Shown here in pieces: positions 1 to 6,697 of a stretch of 9,152 nt of DNA. The number at the start of each line of letters is the position of its first letter. The first letter of the stretch is position 1. The notes under the pieces are model-generated. The model did no database searches and was not told the origin of the DNA. It was given only the letters and a program-made list of their open reading frames with translations. Made by a program: the position numbers and the translations under genes. Source of the stretch: Pseudomonadota bacterium (GTDB lineage: Bacteria > Pseudomonadota > Alphaproteobacteria > Rhodospirillales > Magnetospirillaceae); NCBI GenBank assembly GCA_023426365.1, contig JAFAAW010000005.1:1-9152 (forward strand). Reading direction: 5' to 3'.

Positions 1-645
1 GCCCGCACTCCGCATGCCCGCGACGACGGCCCCGCCGCCCCGCCGGCCAGCGTCAGCATGACCCCGCCCCCGCCCGCCGACGTGCCCGAGACCGTGCCGG
101 TGCGCGGCCGCAAGCCGCTGCAGGAGCAGTTCCAGCGCCGCCTGGCCGAATCCGCCCAGCAGACCGTCAGCCCGGGCATGGTGGACATGCCCCATCGCCG
201 CGTTGCCGGACTGGGCGAGGAAGAACCCATCCATCTGGTGCCGCCCTCGTCCCGGCGTCCCGTCAAGGGCGGCGGCAAGGGCATGGCCGCGCCCGCCCCG
301 GCGCCCGAGCCGGCCGCCAGCTTCCAGGTCGCCGCGCTGGACTTCCACGCCGGCTCGTCCGACCTGACCGCCGCCGACCGCACCGCCATCGCCGAGGTGG
401 CGCGCCTGTACAAGCAGACCGGCGGCGTGGTCCGCGTGGTTGGCCACGCCCCCGCGCCCACCTTCGGCGGCGACGCCGTCAACCAGATGATGGACGGGCT
501 GGAAGCCTCCATGAAGCGCGCCAACGCGGTCGCCCGCGAGCTGACCAAGCGCGGCGTCCCCGCCCGCAAGATCATGGTGGGCGCCGACCCAGGTGCCGCC
601 GCCGCCCACGGCGTGGGCGCCCAGGTCTACATCGACGTGCTGTGA
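1..645 (+). CDS. OmpA-C-like envelope protein, 5' end outside the window
   Basis: The frame is open from base 1 to the TGA at 643-645, so the gene very probably starts upstream; the ATG at 58 lies in low-complexity Pro/Ala-rich sequence and is not a convincing start. Bases 1-320 encode a disordered linker rich in P, A, R and G. From about 325 to 642 there is an OmpA/MotB-like C-terminal domain: a short strand with FHAGSS, a helix (DLTAADRTAIAEVARLYKQ), a strand ending in GHAPAP, a helix with the family-like pattern S-x-K-R-A-x-x-V, then GVPARKI and a terminal strand. This family binds peptidoglycan in the periplasm of Gram-negative bacteria. The Asp usual after the GH/GY-T strand is replaced by Pro (codon 451-453), while the Arg of the RA motif (517-519) is kept. 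No signal peptide can be judged because the N-terminus is missing. The stop overlaps the next gene's GTG start, suggesting co-transcription. The domain call is fairly firm; the exact role is unknown. Confidence 0.75.
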   Translation, partial: ARTPHARDDGPAAPPASVSMTPPPPADVPETVPVRGRKPLQEQFQRRLAESAQQTVSPGMVDMPHRRVAGLGEEEPIHLVPPSSRRPVKGGGKGMAAPAPAPEPAASFQVAALDFHAGSSDLTAADRTAIAEVARLYKQTGGVVRVVGHAPAPTFGGDAVNQMMDGLEASMKRANAVARELTKRGVPARKIMVGADPGAAAAHGVGAQVYIDVL

Positions 646-1055
646 GCGGCGGCCGGGACCGCCGCCCCGCCCCACCCCGGTCGCCTCGCGACGGCCCCCC
701 CCGGTCGCCCCGCGACGCCCTACCCCGGTCGCGCCGCGACGCCATCGCCCAGGCGCTGGACGTGATCGCCCCGGCCATACCCGCCTTCGACCGCGACGCG
801 GTGCTGGACCACGCCCAGGATTCCGCCGGTTTGCGCACCGCCTCGCCGCAGGCGGCGGCGTGGCTGTCGCTGGTCGCCCACATCCGCCACCTGCACACCG
901 AATACGACGCCCTGCTGGCCGACGGCTATGGCGCCGAGGCCGCCCGCCACTTCGTCGTCGCCGACATCAACCGCGTGCTGGCGGAATGGGGGTGCCGCAG
1001 GCGGGCCGACGGGGAGAGCCAAAAAGATATCGATTCTTCCTGCCGGCCGCGCTAG
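642..1055 (+). CDS. Small DUF2293-like protein of unknown function
   Basis: This 137-residue protein starts at a GTG that overlaps the preceding stop (GTGA), consistent with translational coupling; no in-frame ATG offers a better start. Residues 1-33 are very basic and Pro-rich and contain three 8-residue repeats of the type PRSPRDA, encoded by a 24-bp tandem repeat. Residues about 34-118 look folded, with helix-forming stretches and a motif resembling HTEYDALLADGY, then EAARHFVVADINRVLAEWG. From memory this resembles DUF2293, found in many alphaproteobacterial hypothetical proteins; no biochemical function can be assigned. The last 19 residues, after the EWG motif, are basic and polar and may be disordered. 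No signal peptide or membrane segment is visible, so it is probably cytoplasmic. The family assignment is moderate and the reading frame is likely real. Confidence 0.6.
   Translation: MSGGRDRRPAPPRSPRDGPPRSPRDALPRSRRDAIAQALDVIAPAIPAFDRDAVLDHAQDSAGLRTASPQAAAWLSLVAHIRHLHTEYDALLADGYGAEAARHFVVADINRVLAEWGCRRRADGESQKDIDSSCRPR
675..746 (+). repeat. Three tandem copies of a 24-bp unit
   Basis: Copies begin at 675, 699 and 723, each opening with CCCCGGTCGC and continuing with a near-identical CGCGACG block. They differ at a few positions, mostly in the last third of the unit. The period is a multiple of three, so the repeat adds 8 residues per copy (P-R-S-x-R-D-x-x) without changing frame. It lies at the N-terminus of the DUF2293-like gene. 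A more degenerate partial copy may precede it at about 654-674. Confidence 0.85.
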
Positions 1056-1139
1056 ATATGGCCCTTCCCAATCCTCGCTGCCGCCCTTTCGGGCCTACAG
1101 TTTGTGCGAGGCCGGATTGGCGGATGAAAGATCGGCATC

Positions 1140-2369
1140 ATGAGCACGGAACAGGAATTCCATCGGATCAAGCGCCTTCCCCCCTATGTGTTCGCGGAAG
1201 TGAACGCCATGAAGGCCCGAGCTCGTGCCGCCGGCGACGACATCATCGATTTCGGCATGGGCAATCCCGACCAGCCGACCCCGCCGCACATCGTTGACAA
1301 GCTGGTCGAGGCCGCGCGCAACCCGCGCGCCCACCGCTATTCCATGAGCCGCGGCATCCCCGGCCTGCGCAAGGCCCTGGTCGGCTATTACCAGCGCCGC
1401 TTCGGCGTCGATCTCGACCCTGAAAGCGAGTGCATCGTCACCCTGGGGTCCAAGGAGGGCCTGGCCAATCTGGCCAACGCCATCACCAGCCCGGGCGACG
1501 TGGTGCTGGTGCCCAATCCCAGCTATCCCATCCACCCCTATGGCTTCATCATCGCCGGCGGCTCGTGCCGCTATGTGCCGGTGACGCCGGACGCCGAGTT
1601 CCTGCGCGCGCTGGACCGCGCCGTGCGCCATTCGGTGCCCAAGCCCATCGCCGTGGTGCTGAACTATCCCAGCAACCCGACCGCGCTGCTGGCCGATCTG
1701 GACTTCTACGGCCAGGTGGTGGATTTCTGCCGCCACCACGGCATCTGGATCCTGTCGGACCTGGCCTATTCGGAAATCTATTTCGACGTCGCCCCGCCGC
1801 CCTCCATCCTGCAGGTGCCGGGCGCCAAGGACATCGCCGTGGAGTTCACCTCCATGTCGAAGACCTACAACATGCCGGGCTGGCGCATCGGCTTTGCCGC
1901 CGGCAACAAGAAACTGGTGGCCGCGCTGGGCCGCATCAAGTCGTACCTGGATTACGGCGCCTTCACCCCCATCCAGGTGGCGGCCACGGCGGCGCTGAAC
2001 GGCCCGCAGGACTGCGTCGAGGACATCCGCCAGATGTACAAGGCGCGCCGCGACGTCCTGATCGAGGGGCTGCATGCCGCCGGCTGGGACGTGCCCAGCC
2101 CGCCCGCCACCATGTTCGCCTGGGCGCCCATCCCCAAGGCCTTCGCCCATCTCGGCTCGCTGGAATTCTCCAAGCTGCTGATGCGCGAGGCGCAGGTGGC
2201 GGTGGCGCCGGGCATCGGCTTTGGCGAATACGGCGACAATTACGTCCGTATCGGTCTGGTGGAGAACCGCCATCGCACCCGTCAGGCGGTGCGCAACATC
2301 AAAGCCTTCCTGGGCAATTACGATCGCGTCCTGGAAGAATCGGAAAAACAACGCGCGGTGGCTGGCTGA
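1140..2369 (+). CDS. alaC: AlaC-type pyridoxal-phosphate aminotransferase (glutamate-pyruvate)
   Basis: This 409-residue fold-type I PLP enzyme closely resembles E. coli AlaC (412 aa), which transfers the amino group between glutamate and pyruvate to make alanine. Shared signatures include RLPPYVF near the N-terminus, DIIDFGMGNPD, GSKEGLA (103-109), PNPSYPIH, and SMSKTYNMPGWRIGF. K241 is the expected Schiff-base lysine; N179 (in SNPT), D207 and Y210 are the cofactor-contacting residues, and R370 the substrate carboxylate arginine. The start is fixed: an in-frame TGA lies at 1125-1127, with a weak GGATGAAAG ribosome site at 1122-1130. The stop TGA overlaps the ATG of hom by one base, indicating coupling. 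Related proteins are often annotated as LL-diaminopimelate aminotransferase or aspartate aminotransferase; next to hom such a role cannot be excluded, but the overall sequence fits AlaC best. It acts in the cytoplasm. No convincing promoter was found in the 84 bp upstream. Confidence 0.9.
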   Translation: MSTEQEFHRIKRLPPYVFAEVNAMKARARAAGDDIIDFGMGNPDQPTPPHIVDKLVEAARNPRAHRYSMSRGIPGLRKALVGYYQRRFGVDLDPESECIVTLGSKEGLANLANAITSPGDVVLVPNPSYPIHPYGFIIAGGSCRYVPVTPDAEFLRALDRAVRHSVPKPIAVVLNYPSNPTALLADLDFYGQVVDFCRHHGIWILSDLAYSEIYFDVAPPPSILQVPGAKDIAVEFTSMSKTYNMPGWRIGFAAGNKKLVAALGRIKSYLDYGAFTPIQVAATAALNGPQDCVEDIRQMYKARRDVLIEGLHAAGWDVPSPPATMFAWAPIPKAFAHLGSLEFSKLLMREAQVAVAPGIGFGEYGDNYVRIGLVENRHRTRQAVRNIKAFLGNYDRVLEESEKQRAVAG

Positions 2370-3661
2370 TGAAACCCTTGAAGATTGCCGTTGCCGGCCT
2401 GGGCACCGTGGGTGCCGGCCTCGTCAAGCTGTTGTCGGACAATGCCCCCGCCATCGCCGCCCGTTCGGGCCGCGCCATCGAGGTGGTGGCGGTGTCGGCG
2501 CGCGACCGCTCCAAGGATCGCGGCGTCGCCATTCCCGCCTCGGTCGCGTGGTACGAAGACGCGGCCCGGATGGCCGCCGAAGCCGACGTGGACGTGGTGG
2601 TCGAGGTGATCGGCGGTTCCGACGGCATCGCCCGGCAGGTGGTGGAAACCGCCATCGGCCGCGGCCTGTCGGTGGTCACCGCCAACAAGGCGCTGCTGGC
2701 CCATCACGGCACCGCGCTGGCCCGCGCCGCCGAGGCCAAGGGCGTGCAGCTTGCCTTCGAGGCGGCGGTGGCCGGCGGCATTCCCATCATCAAGGCGCTG
2801 AAGGAAGGGCTGGCCGGCAATTCCATCAGCCAGGTGGCCGGCATCCTGAACGGCACCTGCAACTACATCCTGACCACCATGCGCGAATCGGGCCGCGACT
2901 TCGCCGACGTGCTGGCCGAGGCCCAGGCGCTGGGCTATGCCGAGGCCGATCCCAGCTTCGACATCGACGGCGTCGATGCCGCCCACAAGCTGTGCATCCT
3001 GACCAGCCTGGCCTTCGCCACGCCGGTGGACTTCCAGTCCATGCACATCGAGGGCATCCGCCACATTTCGGCGGTGGACATCGATTTCGCCGAGAAGCTG
3101 GGCTATCGCATCAAGCTGCTGGGCATCGCGCGCAAGACCGACAAGGGCGTGGAACAGCGCGTCCATCCCTACATGGTGCCGGTCAAGGACCCCATCGCCA
3201 CCGTGGACGGCGTGTTCAACGCCGTGGTGGCCGAGGGCGATTTCGTCGGCCGCTCGATCTATGAGGGCCGCGGCGCCGGTGCCGGCCCCACCGCCTCGGC
3301 GGTGGCCGCCGACCTGATCGACATCGCACGCGGCTGCCGCACGCCCACCTTCGGCGTGCCGGTGGATGCGCTCAAGCCGCTGCCGGTCGCCCCCATGGCG
3401 GCCCGCCAGGGTGCCTATTACATGCGCCTGACGGTGGTGGACCGCCCCGGCGTGCTGGCCGACGTCGCCGCCGCGCTGCGCGACGAGCAGGTGTCGGTGG
3501 AACAGATGATCCAGCCCGGCCGCGCCCCCGGCGAGACCGTGCCCATGGTGATGACCCTGCACGACACCGAGGAGGCCGCCATCGAACGCGCGGTAGCCCG
3601 CATCGGCAAGCTGCAAGCCGTGGTCGAGCCGCCCCGCATCATCCGTATCGAGCATCTGTAA
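2369..3661 (+). CDS. hom: Homoserine dehydrogenase, monofunctional, with ACT domain
   Basis: This 430-residue enzyme reduces aspartate semialdehyde to homoserine with NAD(P)H, the branch point to threonine and methionine. The N-terminal Rossmann domain has GLGTVG at 10-15, and TANK ends in K107. The catalytic domain has the signature NGTCNYI at 161-167, and E192, D203 and K207 in the EADPSFD...DAAHK block match, with identical spacing, the yeast residues E208, D219 and K223. Residues about 350-425 form an ACT domain (MRLTVVDRPGVLADVAAAL), the usual site of threonine feedback inhibition; there is no fused aspartokinase. The frame stays open far upstream inside alaC, but the family N-terminus (MKPLKIAVAGLGTVG) fixes the ATG at 2369, which overlaps the alaC stop as TGATG. 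No separate Shine-Dalgarno is obvious, so translation is probably coupled to alaC. Length and motifs are normal and the enzyme should be functional. Confidence 0.96.
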   Translation: MKPLKIAVAGLGTVGAGLVKLLSDNAPAIAARSGRAIEVVAVSARDRSKDRGVAIPASVAWYEDAARMAAEADVDVVVEVIGGSDGIARQVVETAIGRGLSVVTANKALLAHHGTALARAAEAKGVQLAFEAAVAGGIPIIKALKEGLAGNSISQVAGILNGTCNYILTTMRESGRDFADVLAEAQALGYAEADPSFDIDGVDAAHKLCILTSLAFATPVDFQSMHIEGIRHISAVDIDFAEKLGYRIKLLGIARKTDKGVEQRVHPYMVPVKDPIATVDGVFNAVVAEGDFVGRSIYEGRGAGAGPTASAVAADLIDIARGCRTPTFGVPVDALKPLPVAPMAARQGAYYMRLTVVDRPGVLADVAAALRDEQVSVEQMIQPGRAPGETVPMVMTLHDTEEAAIERAVARIGKLQAVVEPPRIIRIEHL

Positions 3662-3673
3662 GGGGCGCAGCCC

Positions 3674-4675
3674 ATGCCCAACCGCATCTTCGTGCCACCG
3701 CCGCAGGCGCTGGACCGCAACTTGGCGTTGGAAGTGGTGCGCGTCACCGAGGCCAGCGCCCTGGCCGCCGGCCGCTGGGTCGGCCGCGGCGACGAGAAGG
3801 CCGCCGACGAGGCGGCCACCGCCGCCATGCGCGAGGCGCTGAACAGCCTGGCCATGGCCGGGGTCATCGTGAACGGCGATTCCGAGGAGGCCGACCGCCC
3901 GCTGCACAACGGCGAGAAGGTCGGCACCGAAAAGGGGCCGCGGGTGGACATCGCGCTGACCGCCATCGAGGGCGTTACCATCTGCGCCAAGGGCAGCCAC
4001 AACGCGCTCTCGGTGGTGGCCGCCACCGATTCGGGGTCGTTCCTGCACGTGCCCCAAAACGTCTACATGGAAAAGATCGCGGTGGGCGGCAAGCTGCCCA
4101 CGGGCGTCATCGACCTGGACCGCGAGCCCGAGGAGAACCTGGCCCGCGTCGCCGCCGCCAAGGGCATGACGGTGGCCGACCTGACCGTGTGCATGCTCGA
4201 CCGTCCGCGCCATGCCGAATTGCTGGGCCGCATCTACGATGCCGGCGCCCGCGTCGTGCTGATCGACGACGGCGACGTGTCGGGCGCCATCGCCACCGGC
4301 CTGCCGGAAACCGGCATCGACCTGTACATGGGGTCGGGCGGCGCGGCCGAGGGCGTGCTGGCCGCCGCCGGCCTGAAATGCCTGGGCGGCCAGATGCAGT
4401 GCCGCCTGATGCTGCGCAGCGAGGACGAGCGCGGCCGCGCCCGCCGCGCCGGCATCACCGACCTGGCCGCCAAGTGGGACGTGGACCAGATGGTGCGCGG
4501 CGACGTGATGTTCGCCGCCACCGGCATCACCGACGGCCATCTGCTGAAGGGCATCCGCTTCCATCGCGGCGGCGCGGTCAGCCATTCCATCGTCATGCGC
4601 TCCATGACCGGCACCATCCGCACGCTGACCGCGCGCCACGACTTCGACAAGCACGTCAAGCTGCACGAGCGCTGA
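3674..4675 (+). CDS. glpX: GlpX-family class II fructose-1,6-bisphosphatase homologue with degenerate active site
   Basis: The 333 residues span the whole GlpX family (E. coli GlpX, 336 aa), which normally hydrolyses fructose-1,6-bisphosphate in gluconeogenesis using metal ions. Clear family blocks are WVGRGDEKAAD (35-45), NGEKVG (79-84), VYMEKIAVG (130-138), DRPRH (176-180), DDGDV (198-202), GSGGAAEG (220-227) and FAATGITDGHLLKGI (280-294). Key residues depart from the family. The motif DPIEGT reads TAIEGV at 96-101, losing the metal-binding Asp (E. coli D85, here T96) and the catalytic Thr (T90, here V101). The motif IGEGE reads NGDSE at 67-71, so E57 is D69. D45, E99 and E226, equivalent to D33, E88 and E213, remain. 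The changed codons are clean in-frame substitutions, not a frameshift. A Shine-Dalgarno AGGGG at 3661-3665 precedes the ATG by 8 nt. It lies 12 nt after hom and 11 nt before recJ. The family call is secure; phosphatase activity is doubtful. Confidence 0.88.
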   Translation: MPNRIFVPPPQALDRNLALEVVRVTEASALAAGRWVGRGDEKAADEAATAAMREALNSLAMAGVIVNGDSEEADRPLHNGEKVGTEKGPRVDIALTAIEGVTICAKGSHNALSVVAATDSGSFLHVPQNVYMEKIAVGGKLPTGVIDLDREPEENLARVAAAKGMTVADLTVCMLDRPRHAELLGRIYDAGARVVLIDDGDVSGAIATGLPETGIDLYMGSGGAAEGVLAAAGLKCLGGQMQCRLMLRSEDERGRARRAGITDLAAKWDVDQMVRGDVMFAATGITDGHLLKGIRFHRGGAVSHSIVMRSMTGTIRTLTARHDFDKHVKLHER

Positions 4676-4678
4676 AGG
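4674..4678 (+). promoter_or_regulatory. recJ ribosome binding site inside the glpX stop
   Basis: GAAGG overlaps the glpX TGA (4673-4675) and lies 8 nt before the ATG at 4687. It decides the recJ start, because the recJ frame remains open upstream within glpX. Confidence 0.6.
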
Positions 4679-4686
4679 TTCCGGCC

Positions 4687-6483
4687 ATGAATGCGCCTGT
4701 CGCCCCCGCCGTCACCGGCGACGCCTTTCTGGGCGTCGAGCGCTCGTTCACCGGCCGGCGGTGGCAGGCGGCGCCGGGCGACCCCCGTCTGGCTCTGACC
4801 CTGGCCCAGCGCCTGGGCCTGCCCGAGGTGGTGGGCCGCGCACTGGCCGCCCGCGGCATCGGCCTGGACGACGCCGAGCTGTTCCTGGCGCCGACGCTGA
4901 AGCACCTGCTGCCCGACCCCTTTCACCTGAAGGACATGGACAAGGCGGCCGAGCGGCTGGCCCGCGCCGTCATGGGCGGCGAGGTCATCGGCATTTTCGG
5001 CGATTACGACGTGGACGGCGCCACCAGCTCGGCGCTGCTGCGCATCTTCCTGGAAGCCGTGGGCGCCACCGTGCGCGTCCACATCCCCGATCGCATCGCC
5101 GAAGGCTACGGCCCCAACGCCCCCGCCCTGCTGCGCCTGCTGGCCGAAGGCGTCGGCGTGGTGGTGACGGTGGATTGCGGCACCACCGCCTACGCCCCGC
5201 TGGCCGCCGCCGCCGAGGCGGGACTGGACGTGATCGTGGTGGACCACCACGAGGCCGAGCCGGAATTGCCGCGCTGCCATGCCCTGGTCAATCCCAACCG
5301 GCTGGACGAAAGCAGCCCGCACGGCCATCTGGCCGCCGTCGGCGTGACCTTTCTGGTGGCGGTGGCGGTCAACCGGGTGCTCAAGCAGAACGGCTGGTAC
5401 ACCGCCGGCCGCCCGGCGCCCGACCTGCTGCAATGGCTGGACATCGTGGCCTTGGGCACGGTGTGCGACGTGGTGCCGCTCAGGGGGGTCAACCGCGCGC
5501 TGGTGACGCAGGGACTGAAGGTGATGGCCAGGCGCGGCAATGTGGGGCTGTCCGCCCTGGCCGACGTCTCCGGCATTCGCGAGCGCCCCGACGCCTATCA
5601 CCTGGGCTATGTGCTGGGGCCGCGCGTCAATGCCGGCGGCCGCGTGGGCGAGGCCGAACTGGGCACCCGCCTGCTGGCCACCGAGGACCCGGTCGAGGCC
5701 GCCGAGATCGCCAAGCTGCTGGACGGCTACAACAAGGATCGCCAGCAGATCGAGGCCGCCGTCCTGCAACAGGCCATGGAGCAGGTGGAGGCGCGCGCCG
5801 ACGACGGCCTGCCGCTGGTGCTGGCCGCCGGCGAGGACTGGCATCCCGGCGTCATCGGCATCGTCGCCGGCCGGCTCAAGGAACGCTACAACCGCCCCGC
5901 CTGCGTGGTCGCGCTGGAGGGCGGCGAAGGCAAGGGGTCGGGCCGGTCGGTGCCCGGCCTCGACCTGGGTGCGGCCATCATCGCCGCCCGCCAGGCCGGC
6001 ATTCTCAAGGCCGGCGGCGGCCACGCCATGGCCGCCGGCTTCACCGTCCTGCGCGAGCGGCTGGACGATTTCCGCGCCTTCCTGGCCGACAGGTTGCAGG
6101 CCCAACTGAGCGGCGAACTGGTCCCCGTGCTGGAACTGGATGGCGCCCTGGACTGCGCCGGCTGTTCCACCGACCTGATCGACACCTTGAAACAGCTCGG
6201 CCCCTTTGGCGCCGGCAATCCCGAGCCGCGCTTCGCCGTCACCAACGCCCGCATCGTCAAGGCAGACGTGGTAGGCCAGGGCCATGTGCGGGTAATCCTC
6301 AAGGGCAATGGCGGCCACAGCCTCAAGGCCATTGCCTTTCGCGCCGCCGACAGCGACCTGGGCCAGGCACTGCTGACCGCGCGCGGCGGCGCGTTCCACC
6401 TGGCCGGCACCCTGCGGGCCGATACCTGGCAAGGCTCCACCTCGGTCCAGTTGGTGATCGAGGACGCCGCCGCGGCCCGCTGA
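4687..6483 (+). CDS. recJ: Single-stranded-DNA-specific 5'-3' exonuclease RecJ
   Basis: This 598-residue DHH-superfamily nuclease degrades single-stranded DNA 5' to 3' in recombination (RecFOR pathway), mismatch repair and base excision repair. The DHH domain shows DYDVDG with D106, D108 and D110, VDCGTT with D163, DHH at 186-188, and GTVCDVVPL with D261, together the expected metal-binding set. GPRVNAGGR follows at about 314-322. The DHHA1 domain has HPGVIGIVAGRLKERY, GSGRS at 417-421 and GGGHAMAAG at 443-451. Residues about 490-598 correspond to the C-terminal OB-like domain with GPFGAGNPEPRF. Length is close to E. coli RecJ (577 aa). The start is chosen by the GAAGG site 8 nt upstream. It is the last gene of the alaC-hom-glpX-recJ run, an arrangement I recall from other alphaproteobacteria. 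All catalytic residues are present, so it should be active in the cytoplasm. Confidence 0.96.
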   Translation: MNAPVAPAVTGDAFLGVERSFTGRRWQAAPGDPRLALTLAQRLGLPEVVGRALAARGIGLDDAELFLAPTLKHLLPDPFHLKDMDKAAERLARAVMGGEVIGIFGDYDVDGATSSALLRIFLEAVGATVRVHIPDRIAEGYGPNAPALLRLLAEGVGVVVTVDCGTTAYAPLAAAAEAGLDVIVVDHHEAEPELPRCHALVNPNRLDESSPHGHLAAVGVTFLVAVAVNRVLKQNGWYTAGRPAPDLLQWLDIVALGTVCDVVPLRGVNRALVTQGLKVMARRGNVGLSALADVSGIRERPDAYHLGYVLGPRVNAGGRVGEAELGTRLLATEDPVEAAEIAKLLDGYNKDRQQIEAAVLQQAMEQVEARADDGLPLVLAAGEDWHPGVIGIVAGRLKERYNRPACVVALEGGEGKGSGRSVPGLDLGAAIIAARQAGILKAGGGHAMAAGFTVLRERLDDFRAFLADRLQAQLSGELVPVLELDGALDCAGCSTDLIDTLKQLGPFGAGNPEPRFAVTNARIVKADVVGQGHVRVILKGNGGHSLKAIAFRAADSDLGQALLTARGGAFHLAGTLRADTWQGSTSVQLVIEDAAAAR

Positions 6484-6525
6484 AAACCAGCACTTTCCGC
6501 GTCACGGCCTGACCGCCCCCGCCCG

Positions 6526-6550
6526 TGGTCCCGGCCGCCGGGCCGGGCCA
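6526..6550 (+). terminator. GC-rich hairpin after recJ, terminator-like without a T run
   Basis: Arms 6526-6535 (with a bulged T at 6529) and 6542-6550 form 9 G-C-rich pairs around a 6-nt loop. The sequence after it (TTGCCTGCC) has no U tract, so intrinsic termination would be weak; it may instead protect the 3' end of the recJ operon transcript. It begins 43 nt after the recJ stop. Confidence 0.35.
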
Positions 6551-6570
6551 TTGCCTGCCATGGCGGACCA

Positions 6571-6599
6571 TTCGCAAAATCCTTGCATTGTCAAATAAT
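6571..6599 (+). promoter_or_regulatory. Candidate sigma70-type promoter for cstA-ybdD
   Basis: TTCGCA (6571-6576, four of six consensus bases) and AATAAT (6594-6599, five of six) are separated by 17 nt in an AT-rich island within GC-rich surroundings. This predicts a start near 6606 and a leader of about 92 nt before cstA. The same region contains a partial sigma54 -24/-12 match, TGGC at 6561-6564 and TCGCA at 6572-6576 with correct GG-to-GC spacing, so the sigma factor is uncertain. The remainder of the 214-nt gap shows no gene. Confidence 0.4.
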
Positions 6600-6683
6600 T
6601 CCCGCGAAGGGCTGCCGCGCGACCCCTGCGATTCAGTCCACGCCGATCCAATATTACAAACAGCACATTCGCTTATCCTGTCT

Positions 6684-6697
6684 GGGGGAGTAATCCC
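6684..6697 (+). promoter_or_regulatory. cstA Shine-Dalgarno enclosed in a small hairpin
   Basis: GGGGGAG at 6684-6690 lies 7 nt before the ATG and is a strong ribosome binding site. GGGA (6686-6689) can pair with TCCC (6694-6697) around the loop GTAA, a GNRA-type tetraloop, placing the Shine-Dalgarno in the stem directly against the start codon. The pairing is read directly; a regulatory effect is inferred. Confidence 0.45.

Noticed and set aside
1053..1059. TAGATAT as a -10 box for alaC
   Set aside because: No acceptable -35 element lies 15-19 nt upstream; a promoter cannot be supported here.
1087..1098. GCCC-TTTC-GGGC hairpin before alaC as a terminator
   Set aside because: The stem is only 4 bp and is not followed by a T run.
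1430..2368. N-terminal extension of homoserine dehydrogenase in the same open frame
   Set aside because: The extension is antiphase to the real alaC coding sequence and low-complexity; the family N-terminus begins exactly at the ATG at 2369.
3868..3940. Possible compensated frameshift in glpX explaining the missing GEGE motif
   Set aside because: Translating the other two frames through the region gives a stop or Arg-rich sequence without GEGE, and the codons used are normal for the gene, so real substitutions are more likely.
2318..4666. Open frame of 782 codons on the minus strand
   Set aside because: It is antisense to hom and glpX, has a His/Gly/Ala/Asp-rich composition with no recognisable domain, and is explained by GC-rich codon bias leaving few stops in the complementary frame.
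4234..6432. Open frame of 732 codons on the minus strand
   Set aside because: It is antisense to recJ, low-complexity Gly/His/Gln-rich and without motifs; the + strand carries a complete RecJ with all catalytic residues.
6591..6600. IHF-like or FNR-like site near the cstA promoter
   Set aside because: The match to the IHF consensus has two mismatches and the FNR/CRP half-sites do not have correct spacing.
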